This document shows, in pieces, positions 1-7,515 of a DNA stretch of 20,084 nt. The notes beneath the pieces were generated by a model. The model was not told the DNA's origin and did no database searches. It worked only from the letters and a program-made list of their open reading frames with translations. The stretch is from positions 1 through 20,084 of the forward strand of contig JAADFA010000052.1 of NCBI GenBank assembly GCA_013153135.1, read 5' to 3'. A program made the translations under genes and the position numbers. Numbering within the stretch: the stretch's first letter is position 1; each line of letters starts with the position of its first letter. The DNA comes from Chloroflexota bacterium (GTDB lineage: Bacteria; Chloroflexota; Anaerolineae; Anaerolineales; DRMV01).

Positions 1-1
1 C

Positions 2-811
2 GTGACGTTTTGGGTCTACAACGCGGACCCCGTTAATTGCAACACGCAACACGCCGAGATCTTCCTTACCGAAGCGTACCAGCCGCTGCGCGCGTCCCTT
101 GACCGGGTGCAGATGGGCGCCACCCCGCGCCTGGCCGAACCCTATGCCAACGCGTCACATCCGGGAAACGACACGGCCTATCGAGCTCTTCGCGATGCCC
201 TGAACCAGACGTGGTCGGCTCGCGATGTGGCCGCGTTCCTCAACGCGGTGCATTACGGCATTCCGCTGGGCATCGTGCATTGGTTCCACGAAAATCCCAA
301 ACAAGTCTTTCAGGGATTGGAAAAGATTTACCAATACGTGCTCGGCCACGCTCACCGCGAGGCCGGGCGCTTTGTCCGCCCGGTGCGGCTGGGGCCGGAT
401 GTAGCCCCTTATGCCCTGGCCGCGCTGCTCTCCTGGCAACTGCAGCAACGGTGGGACTTCTTCACCGCGGCCTTGAAATGCGCCGGGGCTACCTATGCAC
501 AGATGCGGGATTTCATGGACCAAATGTACCGCGATCATCCCGTCATCCTCAACCGTTTTCAGGCCGAACGCACCATCCAACCGGAGAATGTACACTGTCC
601 TCACTACCCCGCCTTGCTGGCCAAATGCGGTTCTACCCAGACCCAATGCAAAGGTACCATCGATCGCCGCAACTTCTTCGCCCATGCAGGCTTCGAACGG
701 TGCGCGGTGGAGGTTGACCAAGCCAACGGTGAGCCTTGTTTTCGCTTTGCTGCCACAGCCCGGAACACGGTCCAGCGCTACCTTAGCCGACCAAGAGGGG
801 AATCTTCGTAG
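2..811 (+). CDS. csx1: Csx1-like CRISPR-associated HEPN ribonuclease, 3' part (5' end outside window)
   Basis: The fragment (269 codons from the edge) ends in a HEPN ribonuclease signature: an R-x4-H motif with R223 and H228 of the visible part, inside RRNFFAHAGFE. That wording is typical of the Csx1/MJ1666 family. Nearer the edge, VYNADPV matches the segment that follows the CARF sensor domain in the same family. Family knowledge: Csx1 proteins bind cyclic oligoadenylate through CARF and then cleave RNA non-specifically through HEPN, as effectors of type III systems. The CARF domain is not in the window, because the frame is open to base 1, so the GTG at base 2 is probably internal. Cysteines 197, 207 and 216 lie just before the HEPN motif and might bind a metal. 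The next gene, cas8, starts 117 bp downstream on the same strand. Sure of the HEPN call; the exact Csx subfamily is less certain. Confidence 0.82.
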   Translation: MTFWVYNADPVNCNTQHAEIFLTEAYQPLRASLDRVQMGATPRLAEPYANASHPGNDTAYRALRDALNQTWSARDVAAFLNAVHYGIPLGIVHWFHENPKQVFQGLEKIYQYVLGHAHREAGRFVRPVRLGPDVAPYALAALLSWQLQQRWDFFTAALKCAGATYAQMRDFMDQMYRDHPVILNRFQAERTIQPENVHCPHYPALLAKCGSTQTQCKGTIDRRNFFAHAGFERCAVEVDQANGEPCFRFAATARNTVQRYLSRPRGESS

Positions 812-850
812 TTCGGAGGTCTTCGCTCGCAATTCCCCCTTTTTGGGGAA
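797..850 (+). promoter_or_regulatory. Alternative hairpins between csx1 and cas8 (possible terminator/attenuator)
   Basis: GGGGAAT at 797-803 can pair with ATTCCCC at 832-838, followed by C and five T's (840-844), which resembles an intrinsic terminator for csx1, though with a long 28-nt loop. The same TTCCCC (833-838) can instead pair with GGGGAA at 845-850, placing the T-run in the loop. The two folds are mutually exclusive. The region may end csx1 transcription or regulate read-through into cas8; neither is proven. Confidence 0.3.
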
Positions 851-928
851 GGGTTTCCTCAGAGAATGGGGAAGTAAGGGCAGCGCCTTTGGGGTATACC
901 AGGGGGCGATCGAGCCGAGGAGAGGCGT

Positions 929-2398
929 ATGGGGAATTGGGATTACACCGGTCATCCCCTGGTGGACGTGGGCCTGGCGACCCTCACGGCCTTTGCCCGC
1001 AAGCGGCATCCCCGACAGCTCACGCAGGAAGATCTTCGGACCGCGGCCCAGTACATGGCCGCGAACTACGTGGTGGAGCCGCTGAAATCGTTCCTGACCG
1101 TCGCGTTTCCGAACTCGGGTTTCACCCAGCCGGCCTACAACCGCGCACCGCAAAAGCGCCGAATTTACGCGCAGAAGGTTCTCGTCGCGCCTTTGGACGC
1201 CGAGACGACCCGGGAATTCGATCCCCTGACCGGGCAACGCGCGGTCCATTTGCCCCTGGACATCAAGGACCAGCTCCCACCCGGCCGCGCATATCGCCAG
1301 CATGTTCCCCTTTTGACTCGCGAAGGGGTCATCAACTTCTTCCCCTATGGAGATGCGGGCCTGCCCGTGAGCGCCATGACCCTGCTTGCCATTCAAGCCC
1401 TGCCTTTGGGCTGTGCGAAGGTCGGGGGCCGGCTTCTGGCCTTGCACAGCGACGACCCGGATTTGCTGCTGCGCTTTGCCCGCACCTTCCTCCAGACCAA
1501 CCTGCAGAACATCCAGGCCGCCCAGGCGGCCGGAGATACAAAGCTCCCCGATACCAGCCCCCGGCGCCCCAGGACCCTCCTGGTGGAGCACCTGGAGCAC
1601 GCACTGCGCGAGCGAGCGCGAAACAAGGGTGCGGCGTTCCCGCCTTCGGTCACCGGTTACTACTTCACCAACAGGGGGAAAGAGGCGGAGATTGTGATTT
1701 TCCCCTTACCGCTGGAGGTCAGCGATTTCCTTCGGGCTGTTCAGCATCCGGCCTACCGGGAGGCCTGGAATGCGTTGGTCCAACGGGGCTGGGAAGGCGC
1801 ATATGCCCGGAAGCGGACACGCCGGACTTCGCCGCCCCGGTACAACCGCTTGTATGAAGAGCTCTTCGCGCTGCCGGACCAGGCGGCCGCGTTCATCCGC
1901 CGCTATTTTCTGCGGCGCCGAGCACGGCGGATTTGGGACAAACGCGATCCAACCCAGTACTACGACCCACGCCAGGAGGCCCATCTCATCTCCTGGCCTC
2001 TCACCCAACTCTTTCTGCGGAAGGTGGTACGTATGGACCAGGAACGAATCGAACACATCCGGGCCTTGGGCGACGCGCTGGCCGAGTACATCATCCGCCA
2101 TAACGATGCGCGTTTCCTCCATCAGCTGCTGCTGAGTCGCGCCTACGCTCCGTTGCGCATGCTGCTTTTGCGGGCTTCATACCGGGAGATCCGGCGAGGC
2201 CGTCCGCCGCTGGTCACGTTGGAGCGGTTCCTGGCCGTGTTCGAGCAGGATGAAGGGATTCCTCGGTCGGATTGGCGGCTGGGGCGGGATCTGGTCTTCA
2301 TTCGTTTGTTCGAACAGCTCCATGCCAACGGGTGGCTGCAACAGCACCTGGAGGTATTGAGCGATCTGGACGATACGGACGAGGTGACCGACGAATAA
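929..2398 (+). CDS. cas8: Cas8 large subunit, Cst1 (Cas8b1/Cas8a1) family, type I CRISPR
   Basis: Large subunit of the type I surveillance complex, which recognises the PAM and recruits Cas3. The N-terminus (TGHPLVDVGLATL, residues 7-19) is the opening typical of the Cst1 family, usually written TGnPfVDaGi. The middle part (LPVSAMTLLAIQALPLG, about 144-160) fits the same family. The length of 489 residues is normal. Known Cst1 proteins carry a CXXC...CXXC zinc motif. Here there is a single cysteine (161) in the whole protein, so that zinc site has been lost; the equivalent place seems to be around FDPLTGQRAV (about residue 98). The last third is strongly helical and may also be translated separately (see the internal start at 2033). 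The ATG has GAGGAGAGG just upstream. It is first of the cas operon and 36 bp before cas7. Family placement relies on neighbours as well as motifs. Confidence 0.85.
   Translation: MGNWDYTGHPLVDVGLATLTAFARKRHPRQLTQEDLRTAAQYMAANYVVEPLKSFLTVAFPNSGFTQPAYNRAPQKRRIYAQKVLVAPLDAETTREFDPLTGQRAVHLPLDIKDQLPPGRAYRQHVPLLTREGVINFFPYGDAGLPVSAMTLLAIQALPLGCAKVGGRLLALHSDDPDLLLRFARTFLQTNLQNIQAAQAAGDTKLPDTSPRRPRTLLVEHLEHALRERARNKGAAFPPSVTGYYFTNRGKEAEIVIFPLPLEVSDFLRAVQHPAYREAWNALVQRGWEGAYARKRTRRTSPPRYNRLYEELFALPDQAAAFIRRYFLRRRARRIWDKRDPTQYYDPRQEAHLISWPLTQLFLRKVVRMDQERIEHIRALGDALAEYIIRHNDARFLHQLLLSRAYAPLRMLLLRASYREIRRGRPPLVTLERFLAVFEQDEGIPRSDWRLGRDLVFIRLFEQLHANGWLQQHLEVLSDLDDTDEVTDE
2033..2398 (+). CDS. Possible Cas11-like small subunit from an internal start in cas8
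   Basis: Within cas8, in frame, the ATG of Met369 is preceded by AAGGTGGT (2021-2028). This is one mismatch from the ideal AAGGAGGT and sits about 5 nt before the ATG. Translation from here would give a 121-residue, almost wholly helical protein starting MDQERIEHIRALGDAL. Family knowledge: in types I-B, I-C and I-D the small subunit Cas11 is made from an internal start in the 3' part of cas8 and is needed for the complex. No separate small-subunit gene is present in this operon, which fits. Size, position and ribosome site all agree, but no motif proves it, and a chance match is possible. Confidence 0.45.
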   Translation: MDQERIEHIRALGDALAEYIIRHNDARFLHQLLLSRAYAPLRMLLLRASYREIRRGRPPLVTLERFLAVFEQDEGIPRSDWRLGRDLVFIRLFEQLHANGWLQQHLEVLSDLDDTDEVTDE

Positions 2399-2434
2399 AG
2401 CATTTGCAATTTGAAGTTGGGAAGGAGGAAAGCC

Positions 2435-3517
2435 ATGGCCTTTGTAACCGGCCTTTTGCTCATCGACGCGCCGGCTTCGGCCCTGAACAATATGGGCCAG
2501 GTGCCGGGCAGTTTTGCTGAAAATGCGGTTGCCGTCAAAGCCGTTTCGACGCCCGAGGGGCGCTATCCCTACGTCTCGGCGCAGGCTTTTCGGTACTGGC
2601 TGCGTTCCACCCTGGAGAAAGGGCCCTGGGGCTGGAAAGCCGCGCCCATCTACCGGGAGCAAAAGATCGCCTACACCGACGCCAATCCCATTCGTTGGTG
2701 GGACGATGACCTCTTCGGCTACATGCGCGCGCCTTCGAAAAAGGCCGAAGCGGTCAAAGCCCGCGAGGAAAGCGGCCTCTTGGAAGAAGCCACGCCCACG
2801 GTGGAAACCGTCACCCGGGCTTCACCCTTCCGGGTCAGCACCCTGATTTCCCTGGGCCCGGTGCCCATTGTGCGCGATTTTGGCACCATGTCGCGCCACG
2901 AAGGCGATCCGGTTCCCCATGAACACGAGTTCTACCGGGCCGTTTTGCAGGGCCTGTTCTCCCTGGACCTCCATATGGCCGGCACCTTTACCTACGTCAA
3001 CCGCACGGGCTTCCTCAATCTCGACAAGCATCGGGTGGAAGAAGCACGCGCCAAGGGCCTGGAGCACCTTCCCGAAGAAAAGGCCTATCGCCTGCCGCTC
3101 GCGGAGCGCCTCAAGCGCGTTCGTGCCCTGCTGGAAGGCCTGGCCCATCTGGAAGGCGGCGCGAAGCTCACCCTGCACTATACCGACGTCAGCCCCGACG
3201 TCGTGTTCATGGCCGTCACCCGGGGCGGGAACCACATCTTTGGTCACATTTTCGGCCTGGATGACCGCGCGCGGCCGGTGCTCAACCTGGATGCCCTGGC
3301 CCAGACCCTGGAAGTGTATGAAGATGGTCTTCTCTCGGGCCTTTACATCGGTTGGGCCAGGGGCTTCCTAGACGCCCAGCGTGCTCGCTTAGAGCAGGCT
3401 TTGGCCGAAGATGGACCCCTGGCGAAGTGGTGTGAACGCACGTTCCTCGGACATCCGCGTGAAGCCTTGAAGCAATTGGCTCGTGACCTGGAGGCACATC
3501 CCGAATGGCTGGCGTAA
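2435..3517 (+). CDS. cas7: Cas7 backbone protein, Cst2/DevR family
   Basis: Cas7 subunits polymerise along the crRNA spacer to form the backbone of Cascade. This 360-residue protein matches the Cst2/DevR group (type I-B Tneap and Myxan operons). It opens with FVTGLLLIDAPASALNN and continues with SAQAFRYWLRSTLE (about 49-62), the RNA-contacting helix region of DevR-like proteins. PIRWWDDDLFGYMRAP (about 85-100), then RVSTLISLGPV and DFGTMSRH, fit the same family. The ATG at 2435 was chosen over an in-frame TTG at 2411 because AGGAGGAA (2423-2430) is correctly spaced before it. It is 36 bp after cas8, and its stop overlaps the cas5 start by 13 bp. DevR homologues in Myxococcus influence their own operon; nothing here shows that. 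Confidence 0.9.
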   Translation: MAFVTGLLLIDAPASALNNMGQVPGSFAENAVAVKAVSTPEGRYPYVSAQAFRYWLRSTLEKGPWGWKAAPIYREQKIAYTDANPIRWWDDDLFGYMRAPSKKAEAVKAREESGLLEEATPTVETVTRASPFRVSTLISLGPVPIVRDFGTMSRHEGDPVPHEHEFYRAVLQGLFSLDLHMAGTFTYVNRTGFLNLDKHRVEEARAKGLEHLPEEKAYRLPLAERLKRVRALLEGLAHLEGGAKLTLHYTDVSPDVVFMAVTRGGNHIFGHIFGLDDRARPVLNLDALAQTLEVYEDGLLSGLYIGWARGFLDAQRARLEQALAEDGPLAKWCERTFLGHPREALKQLARDLEAHPEWLA

Positions 3518-4308
3518 AGGCACCCCTTCGGGCGCTGAAGATCGTAGCCCAGGGTTTGACCACGTCCTTCCGCTACCCCTACTTCATGATGGGGGTGCAG
3601 CCCACGTATGAGATGCCGCCGCCCGCGACCTTGTACGGGCATGTGGCCTCGGCCTTGGGGGAATGGTTCGATCCCCGAGATGTGCGTTTCGCAGTGCGTT
3701 TCACCTACCGGGCCAAACAACACGATGTCGAGACCACCCATTTGCTGAGCCCGGCGGGTGGACGGTTGCCCCACCGGCGCGAGTACCGCAAGGTGCTGGC
3801 CGGGAAGCCCAACCCTTTCAAGCGCGAAATCCTCTTCTTTCCCCGCCTGGTGCTGTACCTGAACCGACCGGAATGGCTCGAAGCCTTCCGGCATCCGCGC
3901 CACCCTGTGGTCCTGGGCCGTTCGCAGGATCTGTTCACCTACCTCCAGGTCAGCGTGGTGGCGTTGCATCCTGTACAGGACGCCTACCTGGAACATACCC
4001 TGCTGCCTTACGAGTACGGGCGTTACACCGCAGCCGGGCACGCGGTGCTCATGCCCCGCTTCATCGATTATCGACGTGGACGGTTCCCCGTCTTCGAACG
4101 GTACCTGATCCTCCACCGCCGGGTCTTCACCCGGGACTTCTTACGCTGGCCTCAGGACCCCGGACCTCAGATCTGGGCCGATCCGACGGAACCTCAAGTA
4201 CGCCGCACACCTTTGGGCATTGTCTGGCTGGCATGGGATGGAGCACATGACCCAAACATCCATTCAAACCCTGTTTCAACAGGCCAAAGCCCGCTATCAG
4301 GCGGGTGA
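3505..4308 (+). CDS. cas5: Cas5 RAMP protein of type I Cascade (Cas5t-like)
   Basis: Cas5 holds the 5' handle of the crRNA at the foot of Cascade. The start (ALKIVAQGLTTSFRYPYFM) and the segment PTYEMPPPATLYGHVASALGE (about 33-53) follow the Cas5 pattern of strand, then a basic S-F-R turn, then PP-x-T-x-x-G before a helix. The length is 267 residues. The ATG overlaps the 3' end of cas7 by 13 bp, with GGAGG 9 nt upstream, so translation is probably coupled. The last 20 or so residues (after WLAWDGAHD) look non-conserved and overlap the next gene in another frame by about 60 bp. This long overlap is unusual and may mean the C-terminal tail is recent or dispensable. Confidence 0.88.
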   Translation: MAGVKAPLRALKIVAQGLTTSFRYPYFMMGVQPTYEMPPPATLYGHVASALGEWFDPRDVRFAVRFTYRAKQHDVETTHLLSPAGGRLPHRREYRKVLAGKPNPFKREILFFPRLVLYLNRPEWLEAFRHPRHPVVLGRSQDLFTYLQVSVVALHPVQDAYLEHTLLPYEYGRYTAAGHAVLMPRFIDYRRGRFPVFERYLILHRRVFTRDFLRWPQDPGPQIWADPTEPQVRRTPLGIVWLAWDGAHDPNIHSNPVSTGQSPLSGG

Positions 4309-5140
4309 TAAGCGCGGTGCCGAACGGCTGCTGCGCCAAATCATCGCGCAAGACCCGAATCTCGCATCCGCGTGGTATGGCTTGGCGTTGTGTGTGGATG
4401 ATCCGGAGGAACAGCGCGTCTATCTCAAGCGAGCGCTGGCCCTCAAGCCGGACTATCCGCAAGCCCGGGCCCGCCTGGAGCGCCTGAAGCGCCGCCAGGC
4501 CCGTGAAGGCCGGTCACGGACACGACCTCAAGCCCGCGAGTGGCTATGGGTCCTCGGGGGCAGCCTCGCGCTGCTCATGAGCCTTCTGATCGGGACCAGT
4601 TTGCTTTTTGCGGTCTCCAAATCCAACGCGGCCCGCGCGACGTCACAAGCCGCGACCCAATACGCGCTGATGCAAAAAGCCACGCAAGTGGCCCAGCGTC
4701 GTGCAGCGCAAGCCACCGCGCGGGCGTGCAAGGAACAGTTTTACGACAGCATGCTGTACCTTCTCAGCCGCTTCTTCCGCCAACAAGACATCGCTGAGCG
4801 TACGCCGCGAATCATGTTGGCCGAACAAATCGCTCGTCTGGAAGATATCCGTACGGAAGCCTGGAACATCCCAACCAAAGATTGCAGTCCCCGGGTCCAT
4901 GCCAGGCTGATGGATTACATGGATAAGAGTATTGCCTCGTATAAGGCATTCCTAGGCGACGAGGATGCAGAAAGCGCGGTCTTGTGGATTGAAAGTCTCA
5001 AGGCTTTGGCCAAGTTGGATGATGAAGTGATCCGCGATGGGCATCCAGGTGGCTTGCTCCCCCTCTTTCGGGCGAAGGGTTATTTCTACTGGGAGGGGTT
5101 AGATGACCCCAAATGGAAGCAGGATCTCTACAAACAGTAG
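4247..5140 (+). CDS. TPR-containing single-pass membrane protein embedded in the cas operon, function unknown
   Basis: Not a recognised Cas protein. Residues about 1-75 form one to two tetratricopeptide repeats (RYQAGDKRGAERLL, then QDPNLASAWYGLAL and LKPDYPQARARL). A basic linker rich in Arg and Lys leads to one transmembrane helix (about 99-123, starting WLWVLGGSLALLM). The positive linker predicts the TPR part inside the cell and the C-terminal part outside. The outer domain (about 130-297) is helical with two cysteines (ARACKEQF and KDCSPRV). TPR-plus-helix proteins of this style are frequent in Chloroflexota. The gene overlaps the ends of cas5 and cas3, so it is co-transcribed. The start is uncertain: ATG 4247 was chosen (weak GGAG), and ATG 4238 is possible. 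It could be a CRISPR accessory or a passenger. Confidence 0.72.
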   Translation: MTQTSIQTLFQQAKARYQAGDKRGAERLLRQIIAQDPNLASAWYGLALCVDDPEEQRVYLKRALALKPDYPQARARLERLKRRQAREGRSRTRPQAREWLWVLGGSLALLMSLLIGTSLLFAVSKSNAARATSQAATQYALMQKATQVAQRRAAQATARACKEQFYDSMLYLLSRFFRQQDIAERTPRIMLAEQIARLEDIRTEAWNIPTKDCSPRVHARLMDYMDKSIASYKAFLGDEDAESAVLWIESLKALAKLDDEVIRDGHPGGLLPLFRAKGYFYWEGLDDPKWKQDLYKQ

Positions 5141-7505
5141 CGTAACCTGGGCGGACATTTGGGCGAAAAGTCCCCTGGACCGCGCGGAGCAAGGGGAATC
5201 CCTGGCTGCCCATACCGAGGCGGTCGTTCGTATGGTAGGGGAGCTGGCCCGGACCTACGGGATGCGCCCCTTCGGACCCTTCTCCCAGGGCTGGGACCTG
5301 GTCTTCCGGGCCGCGCTCATCCATGACTTTGGCAAGATGGCAAGCGGCTTCCAGCGCGCCTTGCGGCGCGGCCCGCGCTGGCCTTACCGGCACGAGGTCC
5401 TTTCCCTGGCCTTCCTGCCCTGGGTGACCGACGATCTGCCCCCAGAACACGCGTGGCTGGTGGGGCTGGTCATCGCGACCCACCACAAAGACTGGCCCCA
5501 GCTGGAGGAGCAGTATCTGGGCGCCTACGAGCCCGAAGACGACCCCTTGCGCGCGATGCTTGCCGAATTGCCCGAGCCGCACGTGCGAGCCATGTGGGAA
5601 TGGCTGCAAGGACCAGGGGCCAGGCTGGCTCGCGAAATCTCGACCATCGTGCCGCTGTCGTGGCATCCCGGTTTGCTCCCGCCATGGCCGCAGGCCTGGG
5701 AGGGCCTCGCCGATGCCGAGGCACTGCGGGAACGTCTCCAGGAACTGGATGCGTACCTGCGCGAGCAGGAAGATGCCCTGTATGAACGCGTCCGCGGCGT
5801 CTTTGCCTGGGTCCGGCGCGGGGTTCTGACCCGGGGCTATCTGCTTCAGGCTGACCATATGGCCTCCGCGGGGCTGCGCACGCTGCCCGGCCTGCCCCTT
5901 ACGCGCGAGCGCGTGCTCCAAGGGGCCCGGCTGTCGCCGCGGGACCTGTACGGGCATCAGCGTCGGGCCGGCCAGGTTCAGGGCCACGCCTTACTTATCG
6001 CACCCACAGGAAGTGGCAAGACCGAGGCCGCGCTGCTCTGGGCGGCCGCACAACAACGGGCCCGCCTGTTCTACACCCTGCCCTACCAGGCCAGCATGAA
6101 CGCCATGTACGACCGCCTGCGCGGGGTGTTCGGCGCCGAACGCGTCGGGCTGCTGCACGGTCGCAGCACCCTGGCCCTGTATCGGCGCCTGATGGACGGC
6201 GCGGAAACCCCTGAAGAGGCCGCTCGCCTGGCCCGTCTGCTGCGTCACCGTGCCGGTATGGCCTATTACCCTGTCCGTGTGCTCAGCCCTTACCAGATGC
6301 TCAAGGCCACCTTTCAGCTCAAGGGCTTTGAGGCGCTCCTGGCCGATTTCGCGGGGGCCGCCTTTGTGTTCGACGAGATCCACGCGTACGAACCAGCCCG
6401 TCTGGCTATGATCCTCGAAACCGTGGCCTACCTGGCCCAACACTTCGGCAGCGTATTCCTTTTCATGTCAGCCACCTTCCCCCGGCCGCTACGCGAACGC
6501 CTGGCCGAACGTCTACCCCAACACCAGGTGCTTCAGGCCGACGAAAGCGTCTATCGTGGGCTACGACGGCACCGCCTCTTTCTGGAAGAAGGCGACCTGT
6601 TGGAAGCCATGCCGCGCATCGTGGAAGAGGCGCGCGCCGGACGCCAGGTCCTCGTGGTGGCCAATACGGTCCAGCGGGCCCAAAGGCTATGGCAGGCCTT
6701 GCGCTCGCACCTGAATCCCGAGGGCATCCCGCTCTTCCTGCTCCACAGCCGGTTTACAGGCCGGGACCGGCTGCGCAAAGAAGAGGCGCTTTTGCAAGCC
6801 GCGGGCCTCGGCGCGTCGACGCGGACACCCCTGGTTGTGGTGGCCACCCAAGTGGTCGAGGTCAGCCTCAATCTGGACCTGGACGTCCTCTACACTGACC
6901 CGGCGCCGCTCGAGGCCTTGCTCCAGCGCTTCGGTCGGGTCAACCGGAAGGCGCATCGCGCGCCGGCACCAGTGCGGGTGTTCCGCTCGTTGGACGAACC
7001 AAGTCGGTACATCTACCGCCCGGCCATCCAGGTCGAACAGACCCTGGCCGTATTGGAGGCCGCGGTGCAGGAGCAGGGACAGGGGTTCGTGTTGGACGAA
7101 GCGCGTCTGGGGGACTGGCTGGACCAGGTTTACCAGGGGGACGTCGTCCAGGCCTGGGAGGCGACGTACGAAAAGCACGCGCAGGACTTCCGGCGCAACT
7201 TCCTCGGCGATCTCCTGCCCTTCCGAGGGAACCCGGCCCTGGCCGATGCCTTCGACCGGCTGTTTGACGGCACCGAAGTTCTGCCCGAAGGGCTCTATGA
7301 CGAATGGGAGCAGATGCGGTCGGAGCGCCCCCTTGAGGCCTACGCACTGCTTGTCCCCCTGAGCTGGGGCCAATACCATCAGCTCGTCCAGGCTGGCCGA
7401 CTCCTGCCCCGTGAGGGCGACCTCCCGCCCATTGCACGGGTGCCTTATTCCCAAGACCTGGGACTTTTGCTAAAAGCCGACGAGGCCGAGTTCGAACATT
7501 GGTAG
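5103..7505 (+). CDS. cas3: Cas3 HD nuclease-helicase
   Basis: Cas3 is recruited by Cascade to the R-loop, nicks and unwinds the target, and degrades it in the 3'-5' direction. It is 800 residues, with both activities in one chain. HD nuclease domain, about 15-270: H37, HDFGK with H74 and D75, K78, H97, and H126-H127. Superfamily 2 helicase: Walker A APTGSGKT with K306, motif II DEIH at 424-427, SAT at 456-458, motif V region TQVVEVSLNLDLD, and motif VI QRFGRVNR at 608-615. All key residues are present, so it should be active. The ATG lies inside the 3' end of the TPR gene, with GGGAGGGG upstream. cas6 follows after 10 bp. The C-terminal 180 residues contain the usual accessory domain. Confidence 0.95.
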   Translation: MTPNGSRISTNSSVTWADIWAKSPLDRAEQGESLAAHTEAVVRMVGELARTYGMRPFGPFSQGWDLVFRAALIHDFGKMASGFQRALRRGPRWPYRHEVLSLAFLPWVTDDLPPEHAWLVGLVIATHHKDWPQLEEQYLGAYEPEDDPLRAMLAELPEPHVRAMWEWLQGPGARLAREISTIVPLSWHPGLLPPWPQAWEGLADAEALRERLQELDAYLREQEDALYERVRGVFAWVRRGVLTRGYLLQADHMASAGLRTLPGLPLTRERVLQGARLSPRDLYGHQRRAGQVQGHALLIAPTGSGKTEAALLWAAAQQRARLFYTLPYQASMNAMYDRLRGVFGAERVGLLHGRSTLALYRRLMDGAETPEEAARLARLLRHRAGMAYYPVRVLSPYQMLKATFQLKGFEALLADFAGAAFVFDEIHAYEPARLAMILETVAYLAQHFGSVFLFMSATFPRPLRERLAERLPQHQVLQADESVYRGLRRHRLFLEEGDLLEAMPRIVEEARAGRQVLVVANTVQRAQRLWQALRSHLNPEGIPLFLLHSRFTGRDRLRKEEALLQAAGLGASTRTPLVVVATQVVEVSLNLDLDVLYTDPAPLEALLQRFGRVNRKAHRAPAPVRVFRSLDEPSRYIYRPAIQVEQTLAVLEAAVQEQGQGFVLDEARLGDWLDQVYQGDVVQAWEATYEKHAQDFRRNFLGDLLPFRGNPALADAFDRLFDGTEVLPEGLYDEWEQMRSERPLEAYALLVPLSWGQYHQLVQAGRLLPREGDLPPIARVPYSQDLGLLLKADEAEFEHW

Positions 7506-7515
7506 GAGGTGCCTC

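Noticed and set aside
812..928. Possible leader or degenerate CRISPR repeats before cas8
   Set aside because: No repeated unit of 25-40 bp is seen here or anywhere else in the window.
155..1600. A 481-codon open frame on the - strand opposite csx1 and cas8
   Set aside because: It lies fully antisense to two recognised genes, shows no known motif, has no convincing ribosome site, and long antisense frames are expected in GC-rich DNA with biased third positions.
4998..5987. A 329-codon - strand frame opposite cas3
   Set aside because: It runs antisense to the HD domain of cas3, has low-complexity Gly, Pro and Gln-rich content and no motif.
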